A program made the translations under genes and the position numbers. The notes under the pieces are model-generated. The model did no database searches, was not told the DNA's origin, and worked only from the letters and a program-made list of their open reading frames with translations. Shown here in pieces: positions 34,355 to 42,665 of a DNA stretch of 64,000 bases (the stretch's first letter is position 1; every line of letters starts with the position of its first letter). The DNA comes from Priestia abyssalis. GTDB lineage: Bacteria > Bacillota > Bacilli > Bacillales > Bacillaceae_H. Location of the stretch: the NCBI RefSeq assembly GCF_002019595.1, contig NZ_KV917369.1, positions 3,860,624 to 3,924,623 on the forward strand, given 5' to 3'.

Positions 34355-36310
34355 CTATTCAAATACTTCTTCAATTGGTTTTCCTTCGACAAAAGAAGGG
34401 AGCTCCAACCCAAGCAGTTTATAGACCGTCGGGGCGACATCCAGATTGGACACCGGCGGAATGGTTCTTTCTTCAGCTATTTGATGTCCTGTCGCCATAA
34501 ATATAGGACGCAATTCTTTTCGCTTCGGGTCGCCGCCATGCGTTCCCAGCTCTTCTGCCGGTTTCACTAAACTGGAGAAGCCGCTTCCCATCACATAACC
34601 GGGTGCGGCCATTAATAAAATGTCGCCTGAATGGGAATGGCCTACTTTCTTTTTATCTGTGCCACTTGTATTAATCACCTTTCCATATGGATGAATATCC
34701 TTATGAATGAATGCCCCGTATATTTCTTTCGTCCTTTCTTGAAGGAATGAAATATCCAGTCCATCTTGTTTCACACTGTTGATTATTTGATCTATGTTAT
34801 ATTGGATGACCTCTTTGCTGTTGGGCAATTCGACTTTTTCTTCTTTAAAGAGTTCCATTACCTGGGACTCAATCGCTTTGTATTCTTGCTCGGTTACGCT
34901 CCCTCCCTTTTCTCTTTTGTTTAAATTAATGTAAACATGGGCGGCCGAACCGCTTGCTACCGCATATGCTTTCGTTTTTTCATGGTTGATTTTCCCGTTC
35001 TTATCTAGCACCAACAAACCCGCATCCTTCAATACTTTATTTGGCTGAATCAGCGAGTGCGCCGGTTCCATACCGTGATCAGATACAATCAGCAAACTTT
35101 CGTTTGGACCAAGAGAATCCAGCGTCTGACCGACCACTTGATCGGCCAGTTTATATGACCATTCAACATATTGCATATATTGTTTAGATTTCTCTGGTGA
35201 ATATCCTGGCTGCCTTGGATCCGCCAGCAAATATTCATGCTGTTCATGGTCAATTTGCGGAGCATAAAACATTAGCAAGTCTGGATTGTATGTTTGTTTT
35301 ATATAGAGGGAGACATCCGTCACCCATTTCACAAAACGTGTGCTAATGTCTTCATATTCTTTTCTTGTAATCCACCCCTTCTTAATGGCTTTCGTATCAT
35401 CTTGAACAGGAAAAAAACCAAATCTTTCTTTTATATCTTTTGAAAATCCTTCCGGTCCATCGATGACACCAGAGGTGACCGCAGTACGATACATCTTCGC
35501 TTCATTTACATTCTCATCCAGCTTTTTGAACTTAAATGAAAATCCAGCCGTCTGATTCTCTTTTACTTTCAGGTTCAAGGAACCCCAATTCGTTCCTCTT
35601 GCCCTTTCATCCTTCTTGTCTATCGTTTTGTCTTCAGAAAAAATAAATGTATCATAATGAACATGGCCGTCATCCTCTGTATCTAATGCCAGTACATGAA
35701 TGACGTGATTTTTCACTTTTTCCAATTTAATTGAAAAGGAAGCCTCCTTTAAGGGACTGAAGCTATCAGGGACTTGATTCCAACCCTTCGCTTTTTGAAA
35801 AGCCAATGTTTCCAAACGGCTCTCTGACCATGTATCCCCGTAGTAAATAGAATAGTCTCCCTGTTTTTCAACTTTCGGATTCGCTCCGGCGAATGCTACC
35901 GTCGCTGTCTTTTTCCCTTGTTTTCTCGCTTCAATCCAGAGCGGACTAACTCCGAGTTCAGCATGGAAGGCATCTTTTAGATTGCCTAAAGAAGTTCCTG
36001 CTTCATGCCATTGATTGCTGACGATACCGGTTTTAGATGGTGTCGTTCCCGTTGCAATCGCCGCATGCGAAGGTGCCGTAAGCGAAGGAGAAATGGTCGT
36101 GGAATATTCCGCTGTCACGCCACTCTGCATGACCTTCTGAATATGGGGTAATTTTCCCTCATTGACATATTTCTTCGTTAAGTCATTTCGCATCCCGTCA
36201 AAGGAAATGAGTATGACTTGCTGTTGTTCTTCTTTTACCGCCCAGACTGCTTGTGCATTTATACAACATAAACCAATTACAATGATTGCGGTAAATGTTT
36301 TTCTTATCAT
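34355..36310 (-). CDS. Secreted type I phosphodiesterase/nucleotide pyrophosphatase (alkaline phosphatase superfamily)
   Basis: 651 residues with a signal peptide (MIRKTFTAIIVIGLCCINAQ, then AVWA). The metal site motif LISFDGMRND starts the domain and the catalytic Thr lies in SPSLTAPSHAAIATGTTPS. Later metal ligands are in FYAPQIDHEQHEY, LIVSDHGMEP and the end-domain GTHGGDP. The usual type I phosphodiesterase/nucleotide pyrophosphatase fold is extended by an inserted beta-rich segment (about 150-320). It hydrolyses phosphodiester or phosphate esters outside the cell. The substrate is unknown; it stands alone. Confidence 0.87.
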   Translation of the reverse strand: MIRKTFTAIIVIGLCCINAQAVWAVKEEQQQVILISFDGMRNDLTKKYVNEGKLPHIQKVMQSGVTAEYSTTISPSLTAPSHAAIATGTTPSKTGIVSNQWHEAGTSLGNLKDAFHAELGVSPLWIEARKQGKKTATVAFAGANPKVEKQGDYSIYYGDTWSESRLETLAFQKAKGWNQVPDSFSPLKEASFSIKLEKVKNHVIHVLALDTEDDGHVHYDTFIFSEDKTIDKKDERARGTNWGSLNLKVKENQTAGFSFKFKKLDENVNEAKMYRTAVTSGVIDGPEGFSKDIKERFGFFPVQDDTKAIKKGWITRKEYEDISTRFVKWVTDVSLYIKQTYNPDLLMFYAPQIDHEQHEYLLADPRQPGYSPEKSKQYMQYVEWSYKLADQVVGQTLDSLGPNESLLIVSDHGMEPAHSLIQPNKVLKDAGLLVLDKNGKINHEKTKAYAVASGSAAHVYINLNKREKGGSVTEQEYKAIESQVMELFKEEKVELPNSKEVIQYNIDQIINSVKQDGLDISFLQERTKEIYGAFIHKDIHPYGKVINTSGTDKKKVGHSHSGDILLMAAPGYVMGSGFSSLVKPAEELGTHGGDPKRKELRPIFMATGHQIAEERTIPPVSNLDVAPTVYKLLGLELPSFVEGKPIEEVFE

Positions 36311-36463
36311 GATGTCTGCCCCTTTTTCTAGTCTCTATTTCTCTATTATTATTTTTCTTCCCTTTTTCCCTCTCTTTCCAAATGTAAAACAAGGTATTTT
36401 TCACCATATCATTTCTACTTTTTCCGAAAACAGAGGGTTAACTTAAAAAAAAAACGGGGAATA

Positions 36464-36673
36464 GACTATATAAATCGATTTAAAAAATTCGACATGACCA
36501 AAGAGCGGCCATGCCAAATTTTCTAGACTTAAGCGGCTGTCACCCCCCTTGCAGAGTTAACGCCATCCGCATAGGTGAACCTTTGAGAGCGGATTCGAGT
36601 TATCTAGACCGCCGATTGTGAATATCTCTCCATAAAATGAAAACGTGTCGAGTTATTAAGTGGAATGTATATA
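36464..36673. repeat. Dispersed repeat, copy B (long form)
   Basis: Matches copy A (4122-4278) in inverted orientation, with about 55 extra nt (including AAGCGGCTGTCACC and GTTAACGCCATCCGCATAGG). CTTAAGCGGCTG is also found singly near 42650 and, inverted, near 6930. It ends 42 nt before the YihY-family start, so it probably supplies part of that promoter region. Confidence 0.75.
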
Positions 36674-36715
36674 AAATGTACAAGAACAAGTATCTACTAA
36701 GGAGTTGATTGTTTA

Positions 36716-37570
36716 ATGGAAAAATGGATTTCATTCGGAAAGAAACTAAAAGAAGAAATAAAGGACGACAGGGCAACGGGCCTGGCCGCCGAACAAGCCT
36801 ATTATTATATGCTTTCTATCTTCCCTATATTGATTTTACTGCTTTCCATCGTACCCTATCTATCGATCGATCCACAAAAAGCGATTTCGTTCATGCAAGA
36901 AGTAATGCCGTCAGAAACAGCCAGGGTGTTTGATGAAACGGTCGTCTCCATTGTCAGCCAGCCAAACGAAGGGCTTTTGACCATCGGGATTCTAGGTACT
37001 CTCTGGTCGGCTTCCAGTGGGATGAATGCCTTTATGCACGCAATGAACGTAGCATTTGATGTAGAAGAAACGCGATCGTTCATTAAAGCAAGACTGGTGT
37101 CCATCGGCTTGACAGTCGGCTTGATTGTCACGTTTATCATTGCTTTAGTTTTACCGGTTTTCGGAAACGTCCTTTTGAATACAATCGAGTTCTTTATTCC
37201 TTTGCCAGGTAAAACAGCATTACTGTTAAAAGTTCTGCGCTGGTTAATCGCGATTGCCGTGATGATTGTGATACTAGCCGTGTTATACCGCCTTGCTCCA
37301 AATAAACATTATCCTTTTAAACATGTGATTCCAGGAGCTGTAACTGCTACTATTATCTGGCAGTTTATTTCATTAGGTTTTTCTTTTTATGTCAGTCAAT
37401 TCGGAAACTATTCGGCTACATACGGAAGTTTGGGAGGAGTCATCATTCTCATGCTTTGGTTTTTTTTAACGGGATTCGCCCTTGTATTGGGGGGAGAAAT
37501 TAACGCTCTTTACCATAAAGAATCCACCTCTACCATTCCGACGTCGAGAGATAAAGCTGTTTCGCCGTAA
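36716..37570 (+). CDS. YihY/BrkB family membrane protein
   Basis: 284 residues with six hydrophobic segments, the family pattern. Early LAAEQAYYYMLSIFPILILL and the central GTLWSASSGMNAFMHAMNVA are characteristic, as is YGSLGGVIILMLWFFLTGFA near the end. The family was once called ribonuclease BN, but that activity belongs to another protein; the current view is a membrane protein of unknown function. The AAGGAG ribosome site is 9 nt before the ATG. A terminator follows. Confidence 0.9.
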   Translation: MEKWISFGKKLKEEIKDDRATGLAAEQAYYYMLSIFPILILLLSIVPYLSIDPQKAISFMQEVMPSETARVFDETVVSIVSQPNEGLLTIGILGTLWSASSGMNAFMHAMNVAFDVEETRSFIKARLVSIGLTVGLIVTFIIALVLPVFGNVLLNTIEFFIPLPGKTALLLKVLRWLIAIAVMIVILAVLYRLAPNKHYPFKHVIPGAVTATIIWQFISLGFSFYVSQFGNYSATYGSLGGVIILMLWFFLTGFALVLGGEINALYHKESTSTIPTSRDKAVSP

Positions 37571-37588
37571 TCATTGCACAATCATTTG

Positions 37589-37622
37589 ATAAGAAAAAGC
37601 GAGGGTTTCCTCGCTTTTTCTT
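37589..37622 (+). terminator. Terminator after the YihY-family gene
   Basis: AAAAAGCGAGG and CCTCGCTTTTT form the stem with a short loop. Confidence 0.85.
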
Positions 37623-37624
37623 AT

Positions 37625-37683
37625 TTTTTATCCCATATTAATGAGCAGTAAAACTCCCACTCATGGAAGTTTCCTTTATAAGG
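37625..37683. repeat. Shortened copy of the 29318-29478 repeat
   Basis: TTTTTTATCCCATATTAATG, then AGCAGTAAAACTCCCACTCA and TGGAAGTTTCCTTTATAAG correspond to the two ends of the longer element joined by an internal deletion. Confidence 0.5.
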
Positions 37684-37808
37684 TTTAACCTATGGTTGAT
37701 TTTGGCATACATACAAAATGGTCAAGCCGGGTACTTAATTATATCTGTACAAATGCATCAACTAAACCGTATACCTTCCATCATACTTATCATGAAAGGA
37801 GATTTTCT

Positions 37809-38477
37809 ATGGGACTACTGTTTATTTTCATCTATTTAATCATCGTAAAACTTGTTATTGAAATATCATCCTCCCTTTTGCAGCTGACAGGCTTAAAATC
37901 CGAAATCGCCAGATATCAAGCCATTTCTATGTTGACGGGTACCGGTTTTACAACTGACGAATCAAAGTTAATCATTGACCATCCCGTTAGAAGAAAGATT
38001 AGCGAATTTCTCATTTTATTTGGTGCTTTTTCATTAGCTGTTATGATTTCATCTATCAGTAATATTCTGTCCGACGACTTTCGAATTCCGACACTTGCTG
38101 TCATAGGCAGCTTATTAGCTTTCTTGCTTTTGATCTTAAAAACCCCATTCATCAAGCAAAAACTGACCGCTAAAATGAAACAGGAAATAAAAGATCAGTT
38201 TTCCTTTTCGGAACTTCCTATTCAAGATGCTTTATACTATTCAGACTCTGATACGGTTACAAAGCTCATCGTTCCAGAAGATTTTAAATATAAGTATCGG
38301 CCTTTAAAAGAGATGCTTCGTCATGATGAGGATATTCACGTTCTTTTAATTGCCAGAGGAGAAAGGGCCATTCGAAAAAATTTATATGAGACGGTTTTAC
38401 AGGAAGGCGACCAAATTATACTATACGGAGATCAACGGACAATTCAGAAGAGGTTTAAAAAATTTTTGAAGGATTAA
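37809..38477 (+). CDS. Membrane protein with C-terminal TrkA-C (RCK_C) domain
   Basis: 222 residues from the ATG at 37809 (AAAGGAG ribosome site); the frame is open upstream to 37692 but without a ribosome site. Three hydrophobic segments come first (MGLLFIFIYLIIVKLVIEIS, ISEFLILFGAFSLAVMI, IPTLAVIGSLLAFLLLIL). The C-terminal 75 residues (VTKLIVPEDFKYKYRPLKEM through EGDQIILYGDQR) are a TrkA-C domain, which binds cyclic dinucleotides or other ligands in potassium channels. It likely gates or senses ion transport. No partner gene is adjacent. Confidence 0.8.
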   Translation: MGLLFIFIYLIIVKLVIEISSSLLQLTGLKSEIARYQAISMLTGTGFTTDESKLIIDHPVRRKISEFLILFGAFSLAVMISSISNILSDDFRIPTLAVIGSLLAFLLLILKTPFIKQKLTAKMKQEIKDQFSFSELPIQDALYYSDSDTVTKLIVPEDFKYKYRPLKEMLRHDEDIHVLLIARGERAIRKNLYETVLQEGDQIILYGDQRTIQKRFKKFLKD

Positions 38478-38610
38478 GTAAAAAGAAGAAGGATAGCTGC
38501 TCTTTAGCCATGTTAAATATTCCAAATCGATCGGTATAGCTTTATGAATAGCCAGAAAGAATGTGCTATAATTTACAAATGCCAATAACCTAATAGAATA
38601 GAGGAATTTC

Positions 38611-39099
38611 ATGCTAACTTTTGAAGAAAAATTAGAAATTATCGAATCTTTCCCGCAGCTGCAACGTAAAGATGTCTCGCTTGGCCGAGTGAACTTCCAT
38701 TATCCGGACAGTGTCATGGATAAAAAGACGGTCGTATACCATTTACATCCGAACGGAAATGGATTCGTATACGCCGGTCAGCTTCCGGCAGCGGCGACAG
38801 ATGATAAAGGAATGGTCAACATCCGCGATTACTCCGCAGAGGATCTTCGTTCTTTGATCACAGGTTCTATCCGTTATCTTTCTAATGAGACAGGTGCACC
38901 TGAAAAAACGACAGCGGAACAAGCAATTATTGGTGATGAACAAGAAGAACGCTGGATCGGTCCGGATGATCATGTATTGATTCTTGTACATGAAGACGAG
39001 CTATGGAATGTATATTCCGGCTTAAACCTCGAAGCTGCGTTCGAATCTTATAAAGAGGCCGAAGAGTATATGAAAGAAGAAGGCTTTACACGCAAATAA
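38611..39099 (+). CDS. Conserved cytoplasmic protein, unknown function
   Basis: 162 residues starting MLTFEEKLEIIESFPQLQRK with GGAGG-type ribosome site (GAGGAATTTC) before the ATG. The middle is mixed alpha/beta (KTVVYHLHPNGNGFVYAGQL), and the C-terminus repeats charged helices (FESYKEAEEYMKEEGFTRK). The pattern looks like a small Bacillus housekeeping or stress protein; no catalytic motif and no membrane or export signal are seen. A terminator follows immediately. Confidence 0.7.
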   Translation: MLTFEEKLEIIESFPQLQRKDVSLGRVNFHYPDSVMDKKTVVYHLHPNGNGFVYAGQLPAAATDDKGMVNIRDYSAEDLRSLITGSIRYLSNETGAPEKTTAEQAIIGDEQEERWIGPDDHVLILVHEDELWNVYSGLNLEAAFESYKEAEEYMKEEGFTRK

Positions 39100-39137
39100 C
39101 GGATATGGGCGCATTGCCCATATCCGTTATTTGTGTA
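39097..39137. terminator. Bidirectional terminator
   Basis: ATAACGGATATGGGC and GCCCATATCCGTTAT form a 15-bp stem around GCATT. Confidence 0.9.
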
Positions 39138-39144
39138 TACCTAT

Positions 39145-39870
39145 TTATTTTGTACTGGAAACGGTCTCTTTTTTGGAGCTTCCCGAGTTTGAGGTTGATG
39201 AATAAGCCGTTCCTGTTCTAGATGATTTAGGATTAGAATCTGTGTTTGAATCTGTACTTGTATCGGTATCACTAGTTGCCGAACTTATTTTGTCTAAATT
39301 GACTGTATCCGTTAGTTCAGTTCCCGCCTCTTTCACTTTGGATCCGATATCTGCCAGCTCGCTTTTCATTCCGCTGGCGGCGGACATTGCCTCATTGGAA
39401 GCATCCATTACTTTATTTACTTTTCCAAAAATATCTTCATTCACACGCTCGTACAAATTTTGAGCATCGCTAATGGCTTGTTTGAGTGTATCCGCTGCAC
39501 TTTTAAATTGGGAAACCATCTGGTCCTTCACTTCACCCGGGTTTTCTTTCACTTGAACGAACATATCTTTTGAACAATCTTTTAAATTTACAGCTTTCCC
39601 CTTCACTTGATTGCGTGTCGCAGAGTCTAATAACGTCAGAGCGCCGCCGATCATTCCCCCGAGGATAATTCCTTTTAATAATTTGCTGTTGTTTTCATCT
39701 GCTGCGGTCACTTGTGTGGATCGCATTTGCTGTGGTGCTTCCGGTGCCGTTGTATGGTTTATCGTGTTTGTATTCACAGGTACCGCTGTTCCCTTTGTCA
39801 CGTTTGTTGTCCCGATTGTATCAGTATGATTTGTTGTCGTAGTTGTTGTCGTTGTGTTTGATGTTGTCAT
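39145..39870 (-). CDS. Low-complexity YtxH-type general stress/envelope protein
   Basis: 241 residues. The N-terminal 45 are Thr/Asn-rich (NTTTTTTTTNHTDTIGTTN) and the C-terminal 40 are Ser/Thr-rich, probably disordered. The centre has a short hydrophobic stretch (LLKGIILGGMIGGALTLLDS) of YtxH-like proteins, then amphipathic helices with repeated Lys/Glu (MKSELADIGSKVKEAGTELT). Its role is unknown; relatives respond to stress. The ribosome site is AAAAGGAG. Confidence 0.6.
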   Translation of the reverse strand: MTTSNTTTTTTTTNHTDTIGTTNVTKGTAVPVNTNTINHTTAPEAPQQMRSTQVTAADENNSKLLKGIILGGMIGGALTLLDSATRNQVKGKAVNLKDCSKDMFVQVKENPGEVKDQMVSQFKSAADTLKQAISDAQNLYERVNEDIFGKVNKVMDASNEAMSAASGMKSELADIGSKVKEAGTELTDTVNLDKISSATSDTDTSTDSNTDSNPKSSRTGTAYSSTSNSGSSKKETVSSTK

Positions 39871-40291
39871 TTTTCTTCTCTCCTTTTAGCTTTTCATTAT
39901 TTCTAGCGTTGTTGGTTAGTTCTTTCCCGCATTTTTTTAGGGCTAAACCACAACTTGTCCAAAAAAACGGATGAAACGCAAGGAAAATGTTTCCTTTCTC
40001 TCAATCTACGGTTAGAGAAAGAAATTGGTTTTCCGCCACTGTCATTCCATCGGTCCAAAAGCCTCTTTCCTTTCAGTCAAACGAACCAAAAATCCTCCTA
40101 AAATTAAACAGTCTTTCGCGAATATTAAAGGAAAAGAAAGGAAACGGTAGGGATTTGGCATATACTTAATCTCCGTGAAGAAGAACCGTTCAGAACCCTT
40201 ATTATCCTCAAATAGAGGGAGAGAGCAGCTTTGCATCCTTCCTTTTCCAAATGTTAGGATGAATAAGATACTACATTTAGAAAGGATTTGA
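39871..40291. other. Intergenic stretch, nothing recognised
   Basis: About 420 nt without a supported gene. A longer frame on the - strand here lacks a ribosome site, a family match and biased codon use. Confidence 0.4.
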
Positions 40292-40477
40292 TTGTTCATT
40301 AATACTCTCGATTTAACGTACACGTCGGAAATGGAAAAAGCCATGTTTCAGTCTCATGGAATGGGCTATGCTGAATATAGCCGAAAATTGGATCAGCGCT
40401 TAAAAGTTGAACAAGAACGGGAACAGGATTATTTACAAAGCAGACGTATCATAGAGGGAATGAGAACCAATCCTTAA
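40292..40477 (+). CDS. Small helical protein, unknown function
   Basis: 61 residues from the TTG at 40292, with AAAGGA at the right distance; an ATG at 40331 is an alternative. It is highly charged and probably a coiled coil (YAEYSRKLDQRLKVEQEREQ, then DYLQSRRIIEGM). No family is recognised. A hairpin terminator follows within 35 nt. Confidence 0.5.
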   Translation: MFINTLDLTYTSEMEKAMFQSHGMGYAEYSRKLDQRLKVEQEREQDYLQSRRIIEGMRTNP

Positions 40478-40576
40478 ACATAAATAAAGAACATAACTGA
40501 AAAAAACTCTTCAAGGAATGGCGGAGTTTTCTTAACTCTCTTCTTTTTATAAACCCTACCCATAATCTTTTTTAGA

Positions 40577-40608
40577 GAAAGGCCTTCAAAATTTTGAAGG
40601 TCTTTTTA
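40577..40608. terminator. Hairpin terminator
   Basis: AAAGGCCTTCAAAA and TTTTGAAGGTCTTT form the stem, followed by TT. A weaker one, AAAAAACTC/GAGTTTT, lies at about 40500-40533. The rest of 40478-40811 holds no gene. Confidence 0.75.
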
Positions 40609-40659
40609 GATTTTTAATTGACGAAATGTGACGGTCGGTGTTATTCTACATTTACATAT

Positions 40660-40679
40660 AATTAGTTTAGTGAACAAAC
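40660..40679. promoter_or_regulatory. Candidate ROK-repressor operator before the GPH symporter
   Basis: AATTAGTTTAGTGAACAAAC shares the core GTTTAGTGAAC with the palindromic site at 60403-60427, between uxaC and the ROK regulator. It lies 130 nt before the symporter start, so the two loci are probably co-regulated. A cre-like TGAAAAGGGTTACA at 40749 has one mismatch. Confidence 0.55.
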
Positions 40680-40811
40680 AAATAAAGTTGTTTCTAATCT
40701 GATTACTGCTTGTTTCAATTTTATAGGCTTCACCTCTTTTGCATATTTTTGAAAAGGGTTACACATGACAATACTAACAAGGTTTAATGGTAAAGAAAGT
40801 GAGGAATTTTT

Positions 40812-42215
40812 ATGGGAGTACCGGCATTAGAAAATGCAGCCACACCAGTCAATGGTTCTAAAAAACTAAGTCTAAAAGAGAAAATGTCATACGGTTTGGG
40901 TGATGTTGGAAACGGTCTCATGTTTGATATGGGACAATTGTATCTTCTTAAATTTTACACAGATATTTTAGGAATCTCAGCTTATTGGGCAGGTTTAGTG
41001 TTTTTAATCTCCAAGATCTTTGATGCATTTGCTGATGCAAGTGTCGGGGCCTTTGTCGACTCACGAACGAACATTTCAAAGCGTGGAAAGTTCCGGCCGT
41101 TCATTTTATGGGGGACCATTCCATTGGCAATTATGACGGTCATATCGTTTTTGGCTCCAGATATTTCGGACACCGGCAAAATTGTGTATGCGTTTGCAAC
41201 TTATATGGCCTTTGGACTGGCCTACTCATTCGTTAACATTCCTTATGGCTCTCTATCTGCTGCGATGACACAAGATCCGGTGGACCGTGCGTCTCTTGGA
41301 TCATTTAGAGCGATTGGCAGCCAAACAGCTCTTCTCATTTCCGGGGTAGCCGTTATCCCAATCGTTTTACAATTTGACAACCAAGAAGTCGGATATATCG
41401 TTGCCATCTCCGTTATGTCGATACTCGGTATGGTTTTCCACTATATTTGCTATCGTAATACTACTGAAAATATTATTAGAGAGCCGAAAAAAGAAAAGGT
41501 TCCGCTTTCACAACTCTTTAAATCATTGTTATCAAACCGACCGCTTATTGTACTCTGTTTAGCCGCACTGTTCATGATTGCTGCAACCAATCTTCGTACT
41601 GCGGTTCAGTTGTACTACTTGGAGTATAACTTAAATAATGCAAGCCTAATGGCCTTACTTACATTCTTAAGTATTGGACTGGCAATCCTTGGTTCATATT
41701 TTATTCCTGTGTTTGTAAAAAGAATCGGGAAAAAGAATACATTTATGCTTGGACTCGTCATTGGAATCATGGCAGATATCATCAACTTTATCATGCCGAC
41801 AAGTGTAACATCATTCTTGATCATCTATTCGATTGGCAGCTTTGCACTGGCATTTGCCCTTGGCCTTCCGTGGGTCATGATTGCCGATGCAGTTGACTAT
41901 CATGAATGGAAATCAGGTGAACGGACTGAAGGAGTCGTCTATTCTTCATACAGTTTCTTCCGAAAACTGGCACAGGCGCTCGCTGGTTTCATTCCAGGTA
42001 TTGCACTTGGCCTGATAGGATATATTCCAAATGTACAGCAATCTGCCGAAACTTTACTGGGCCTCAAAGGATTAATGTTCCTTGCACCTGCTATTCTTAA
42101 CATTATCGGATTGGTAGTCTTATTTTTCTTCTACAATTTGACTGACGACTTATACAGCAAAATTGTCGCTGAATTAAAAGAAAGAACTAAAAAACAAAAT
42201 CAAAATCTTGCTTGA
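40812..42215 (+). CDS. GPH family sugar/glucuronide:cation symporter
   Basis: 467 residues with 12 hydrophobic segments. Early motifs KEKMSYGLGDVGNGLMFDM, then KIFDAFADASVGAFVDSRTN and SKRGKFRPFILWG are diagnostic of the glycoside-pentoside-hexuronide family. The ribosome site GTGAGGAATTTTT lies just before the ATG. Because a beta-glucuronidase and UxaC are encoded in the same window, with a similar operator, uptake of glucuronides or glucuronate is the likely job; a pentoside is an alternative. Confidence 0.88.
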   Translation: MGVPALENAATPVNGSKKLSLKEKMSYGLGDVGNGLMFDMGQLYLLKFYTDILGISAYWAGLVFLISKIFDAFADASVGAFVDSRTNISKRGKFRPFILWGTIPLAIMTVISFLAPDISDTGKIVYAFATYMAFGLAYSFVNIPYGSLSAAMTQDPVDRASLGSFRAIGSQTALLISGVAVIPIVLQFDNQEVGYIVAISVMSILGMVFHYICYRNTTENIIREPKKEKVPLSQLFKSLLSNRPLIVLCLAALFMIAATNLRTAVQLYYLEYNLNNASLMALLTFLSIGLAILGSYFIPVFVKRIGKKNTFMLGLVIGIMADIINFIMPTSVTSFLIIYSIGSFALAFALGLPWVMIADAVDYHEWKSGERTEGVVYSSYSFFRKLAQALAGFIPGIALGLIGYIPNVQQSAETLLGLKGLMFLAPAILNIIGLVVLFFFYNLTDDLYSKIVAELKERTKKQNQNLA

Positions 42216-42308
42216 TAAATCGATTCTCAACATGATCCAAAAGCAAAAGTCACAATCTTTGAGAATAGAGCCTAACAAAAACCATTTAAATATAAAGGGA
42301 GAGAAAAC

Positions 42309-42590
42309 ATGGTGAATAGGGAAAAAGAATATGCAATTTTAGTTGAAAAAGCCATCTTGAATGCCCCTATTTGGTTAAAAGAAGATATTGAAAAAATTAG
42401 GAAGAAAGCAAATGGTAACATTCGCATAAGTTATGTTATTAAAGAACTCTATAACAAATATACGTTTAATGCTACTCATATTTTTGCAGCTATCAATCAA
42501 AATACAGAGTGGACGGCTATTTCTCGTGAAAGACTGAATATCATTGATAACAATATCGACTTGATACAGTTAATTTTAAAAAGAAGCTGA
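42309..42590 (+). CDS. Hypothetical protein
   Basis: 93 residues from an ATG preceded by AAAGGGAGAG. Basic and helical (YAILVEKAILNAPIWLKEDI, then EKIRKKANGNI). There is no signal or membrane segment and no family recognised. It lies 93 nt after the symporter stop and before a terminator, so it is probably on the same transcript. Confidence 0.55.
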   Translation: MVNREKEYAILVEKAILNAPIWLKEDIEKIRKKANGNIRISYVIKELYNKYTFNATHIFAAINQNTEWTAISRERLNIIDNNIDLIQLILKRS

Positions 42591-42602
42591 CAACAACAGT
42601 AG

Positions 42603-42646
42603 AAAAAGACGACGGAATCCATTGCGATTCAGTCGTCTTTTTCTGC
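42603..42646. terminator. Terminator after the symporter unit
   Basis: AAAAAGACGACGGAATC and GATTCAGTCGTCTTTTT pair around a 6-nt loop. It works in both directions and also ends the nickel transporter operon. Confidence 0.9.
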
Positions 42647-42665
42647 ACCTAAGCGGCTGCCAGCC

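Noticed and set aside
37692..37808. N-terminal extension of the TrkA-C protein
   Set aside because: The extension has no ribosome site and precedes a good AAAGGAG site for the ATG at 37809.
40042..40344. 100-residue reading frame on the - strand
   Set aside because: No ribosome site, no family match, and it overlaps the start of the better-supported + strand gene at 40292.
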